Part shown: piece after piece, positions 62,522 through 64,000 of the stretch
Numbering within the stretch: the first letter of the stretch is position 1
How the letters are laid out: each line of letters opens with the position of its first letter
DNA from: Halobacteriovorax marinus
GTDB lineage: Bacteria > Bdellovibrionota > Bacteriovoracia > Bacteriovoracales > Bacteriovoracaceae
NCBI GenBank assembly: GCA_002163155.1
Contig: MAAO01000006.1
Coordinates: 186,001-250,000, forward strand
Direction: 5' to 3'
DNA length: 64,000 nt
Position numbers and translations under genes: made by a program
The notes under the pieces: generated by a model
What the model was told of the DNA's origin: nothing
What the model saw: only the letters and a program-made list of their open reading frames with translations
Database searches by the model: none

Positions 62522-63392
62522 AAAGAAATTTAAATATTTAGAAAAAAATTCTTTTAATATAAAGTCTCACTCTAAAGAAGAAAGTCTCTATGTTAAAGAA
62601 TGGAAGACGACGAAAAATACAAAGATTCGTCATCATTTCGTTATTTTACATGATATTTGTGATCATCACGGCCGTTATGAGCCTCTCGCTGAGAGTTTGT
62701 GGCAACAATTCGATGAAGAAGTTAATATTACATTCATAGATTTCAAGGGACATGGACTTAGTTCTGGTACAAGGTCATATATTGGAAACTTTGACGAATA
62801 TATTGATGATTTACACATGGTTTTAAACGAAGACGAAACTCAAGGTGTTAAGAAGGTCTTAATAGGGCAAGGGCTAGGAGCCCTAGTAGCTCTGTCATAT
62901 ATTGAATCCTATGAACAGACTGCGAAGAATATTATTGGCTCTGTTGTCCTAAGTAATCCTTTGCTTTTTCTGCACCTTGAATTACATAAAGTTCAGGATA
63001 AAGTCCTTAGATCCATAAATAAATATGCAGGTAAATTACGATTTCCTTATCATATTAATGGAAAAAACCTAACAAGTGATAGAGAGAGGTATGAAAGTTA
63101 TAATTCAGATCCCTTGATAAATCACTATATGTCTTTTTCTCTTGTAGAAGAAATTCTTAGAAAAAGTAGACACCTCCTGGATTATTCCTATTTCTTAGAT
63201 ATTCCCCTATTAATGTTATTAAGTAAGAACGATTTCTTGGTCAATTGGTCAAAGAGCTCTCTCTATATAAAAGGAATGCCTAAACATTTGGCATACGAGT
63301 GTATCTATTCTCATTGCCTACATGATCTCTTTAATGAGAAAATAAGAGACAAGGTTTATACAGATATATATAATTGGTTAGAAAAAACCTAA
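62505..63392 (+). CDS. Alpha/beta-hydrolase-fold protein lacking the serine nucleophile
   Basis: 295 aa from the ATG at 62505. The fold is that of monoacylglycerol lipase/lysophospholipase: HDICDHHGRYEPLAESL, DFKGHGLSSG, LMLLSKNDFLV (Asp) and SHCLHDLFNE (His). The nucleophile elbow reads GQGLG (121-125) instead of GxSxG, so the serine is Gly123 (codon GGG at 62871-62873). Probably inactive as a lipase. It overlaps the PilZ gene by 17 bp. Confidence 0.82.
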   Translation: MLTETRKKFKYLEKNSFNIKSHSKEESLYVKEWKTTKNTKIRHHFVILHDICDHHGRYEPLAESLWQQFDEEVNITFIDFKGHGLSSGTRSYIGNFDEYIDDLHMVLNEDETQGVKKVLIGQGLGALVALSYIESYEQTAKNIIGSVVLSNPLLFLHLELHKVQDKVLRSINKYAGKLRFPYHINGKNLTSDRERYESYNSDPLINHYMSFSLVEEILRKSRHLLDYSYFLDIPLLMLLSKNDFLVNWSKSSLYIKGMPKHLAYECIYSHCLHDLFNEKIRDKVYTDIYNWLEKT

Positions 63393-63402
63393 TAGGAAAA
63401 CT

Positions 63403-63915
63403 ATGAAGTCATTAATTTTAATTCTCTCTTTTGCCTTATCTTCTTGCTCTTTTACAAAGAGAAATTTAGTCCAAAGAGATGAATTTGAAATTTATGGAGG
63501 ATCTGCTCACGGGAAAAGTTGGGACGATTCTCTGACTCTGAAAAGAGCATCATGGTATCTTGAAATGACGATGGCCTTTGATTTACTAGTGACAGAAATT
63601 GATGATTCTTCTGAGTTCTTTAATTGGTTTTCAACAAGTGAAAAGGTTGCAATTAATAAATGTAAGAAAAGTTATCTCGCTATCTATTACTCAAATGATA
63701 ATGATTATATTTCTAAAAAAGACTTCTTAGCTAATGTTAAGAAAAGAGGGCTAGATGAAATTGTTGTTAATGGATTTGTTAGTGCTTTCCGATTACATCA
63801 TCAATATGTACTAAATTCATTTAAATTGTATAAGACATCAGTATTATGTTCTCGAGATACAACTCATAAAGAATTCATTATTGAATTTGCAAATTACCCA
63901 TCAGTTAAAATGTAA
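63403..63915 (+). CDS. Small lipoprotein
   Basis: 170 aa with lipobox LSSC (Cys15). The rest is helical with aromatic residues (DDSSEFFNWFSTSEKVAINKCKKSYLAIYYSND). Not recognised. It starts 10 bp after the hydrolase-like gene and probably belongs to the same operon. Confidence 0.55.
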   Translation: MKSLILILSFALSSCSFTKRNLVQRDEFEIYGGSAHGKSWDDSLTLKRASWYLEMTMAFDLLVTEIDDSSEFFNWFSTSEKVAINKCKKSYLAIYYSNDNDYISKKDFLANVKKRGLDEIVVNGFVSAFRLHHQYVLNSFKLYKTSVLCSRDTTHKEFIIEFANYPSVKM

Positions 63916-64000
63916 TAGCAAAGACTGACTTTAATTTGTGTCATAAGCAGAAAATATTTAAAATATTCACATTTGCTATAAAGTTGTAGTTCTAACTGTC

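Overview
This looks like a chromosomal window from a low-GC Gram-negative predatory-type bacterium of the Bacteriovorax / Halobacteriovorax group (Bdellovibrionota). The placement is inferred from strong A+T bias, many short Sec and lipoprotein signals, two-component and partner-switching signalling, GYF_2-domain proteins, a lysine-rich histone-like protein and an Mla-type lipid transporter. There is no rRNA, CRISPR array, transposase, integrase or phage structural gene. The only RNA gene I can support is tRNA-Asp(GTC) on the minus strand.

Layout. 1-6441: a FecR-domain protein (partial, minus strand) faces a signalling operon made of a membrane SpoIIE-type phosphatase with its own RsbW-like ATPase domain, a STAS/zinc-ribbon protein, a hybrid histidine kinase, a lone receiver and a TetR regulator. 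6455-8922: a minus-strand operon of a YfiR-like periplasmic protein, a kinase with a CHASE8-like sensor and a receiver. 9157-16786: outer-membrane proteins, small lipoproteins, an acetyltransferase, a YbaK-type deacylase, a lipoprotein with a PI3K/HipA-like kinase fold, and a TetR / flavin split-barrel / DUF2867 cassette with twin operators. 16847-20933: secreted proteins and a LytTR regulator lying between three copies of the 3' end of tRNA-Asp. 20997-29299: TauE-type exporter, SDR, secreted phospholipase D-like operon, peptide deformylase, LMW phosphatase, GreB and a methyltransferase.

29349-39555 is mostly housekeeping on the minus strand: nrdR-nusB, and yceD-rpmF-fabH-fabD-fabG-acpP-fabF-glyA without plsX. 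A plus-strand L,D-transpeptidase lipoprotein pair lies between glyA and nrdR. 39620-42794: shikimate kinase-like protein, a large unknown protein and alanine racemase. 43741-49019: MlaE-MlaF-MlaD, then a GYF_2/transmembrane protein whose reading frame continues in the -1 frame across a ten-A run. 49001-52753: Sua5-like, TrmN6-like, DciA-like, LptE-like, HolA-like and S20. 53003-58994: a short-chain acyl-CoA cycle (hydroxyacyl-CoA dehydrogenase, crotonase, acyl-CoA dehydrogenase, thiolase) interrupted by the histone-like gene and two unknowns. 59050-63915: a cyclic-nucleotide-binding protein, a VWA-like lipoprotein, a GYF_2-GYF_2-PilZ protein, an alpha/beta hydrolase without its serine nucleophile, and a lipoprotein.

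Most striking: the A10 frameshift fusion, the YfiR/CHASE8 module attached to a histidine kinase instead of a diguanylate cyclase, the exported kinase-fold lipoprotein, the tRNA-Asp 3'-end repeats, the MlaD with a beta-rich C-terminal domain, and the serine-less hydrolase next to a c-di-GMP receptor. All functions are read from motifs by eye; no database search was run.
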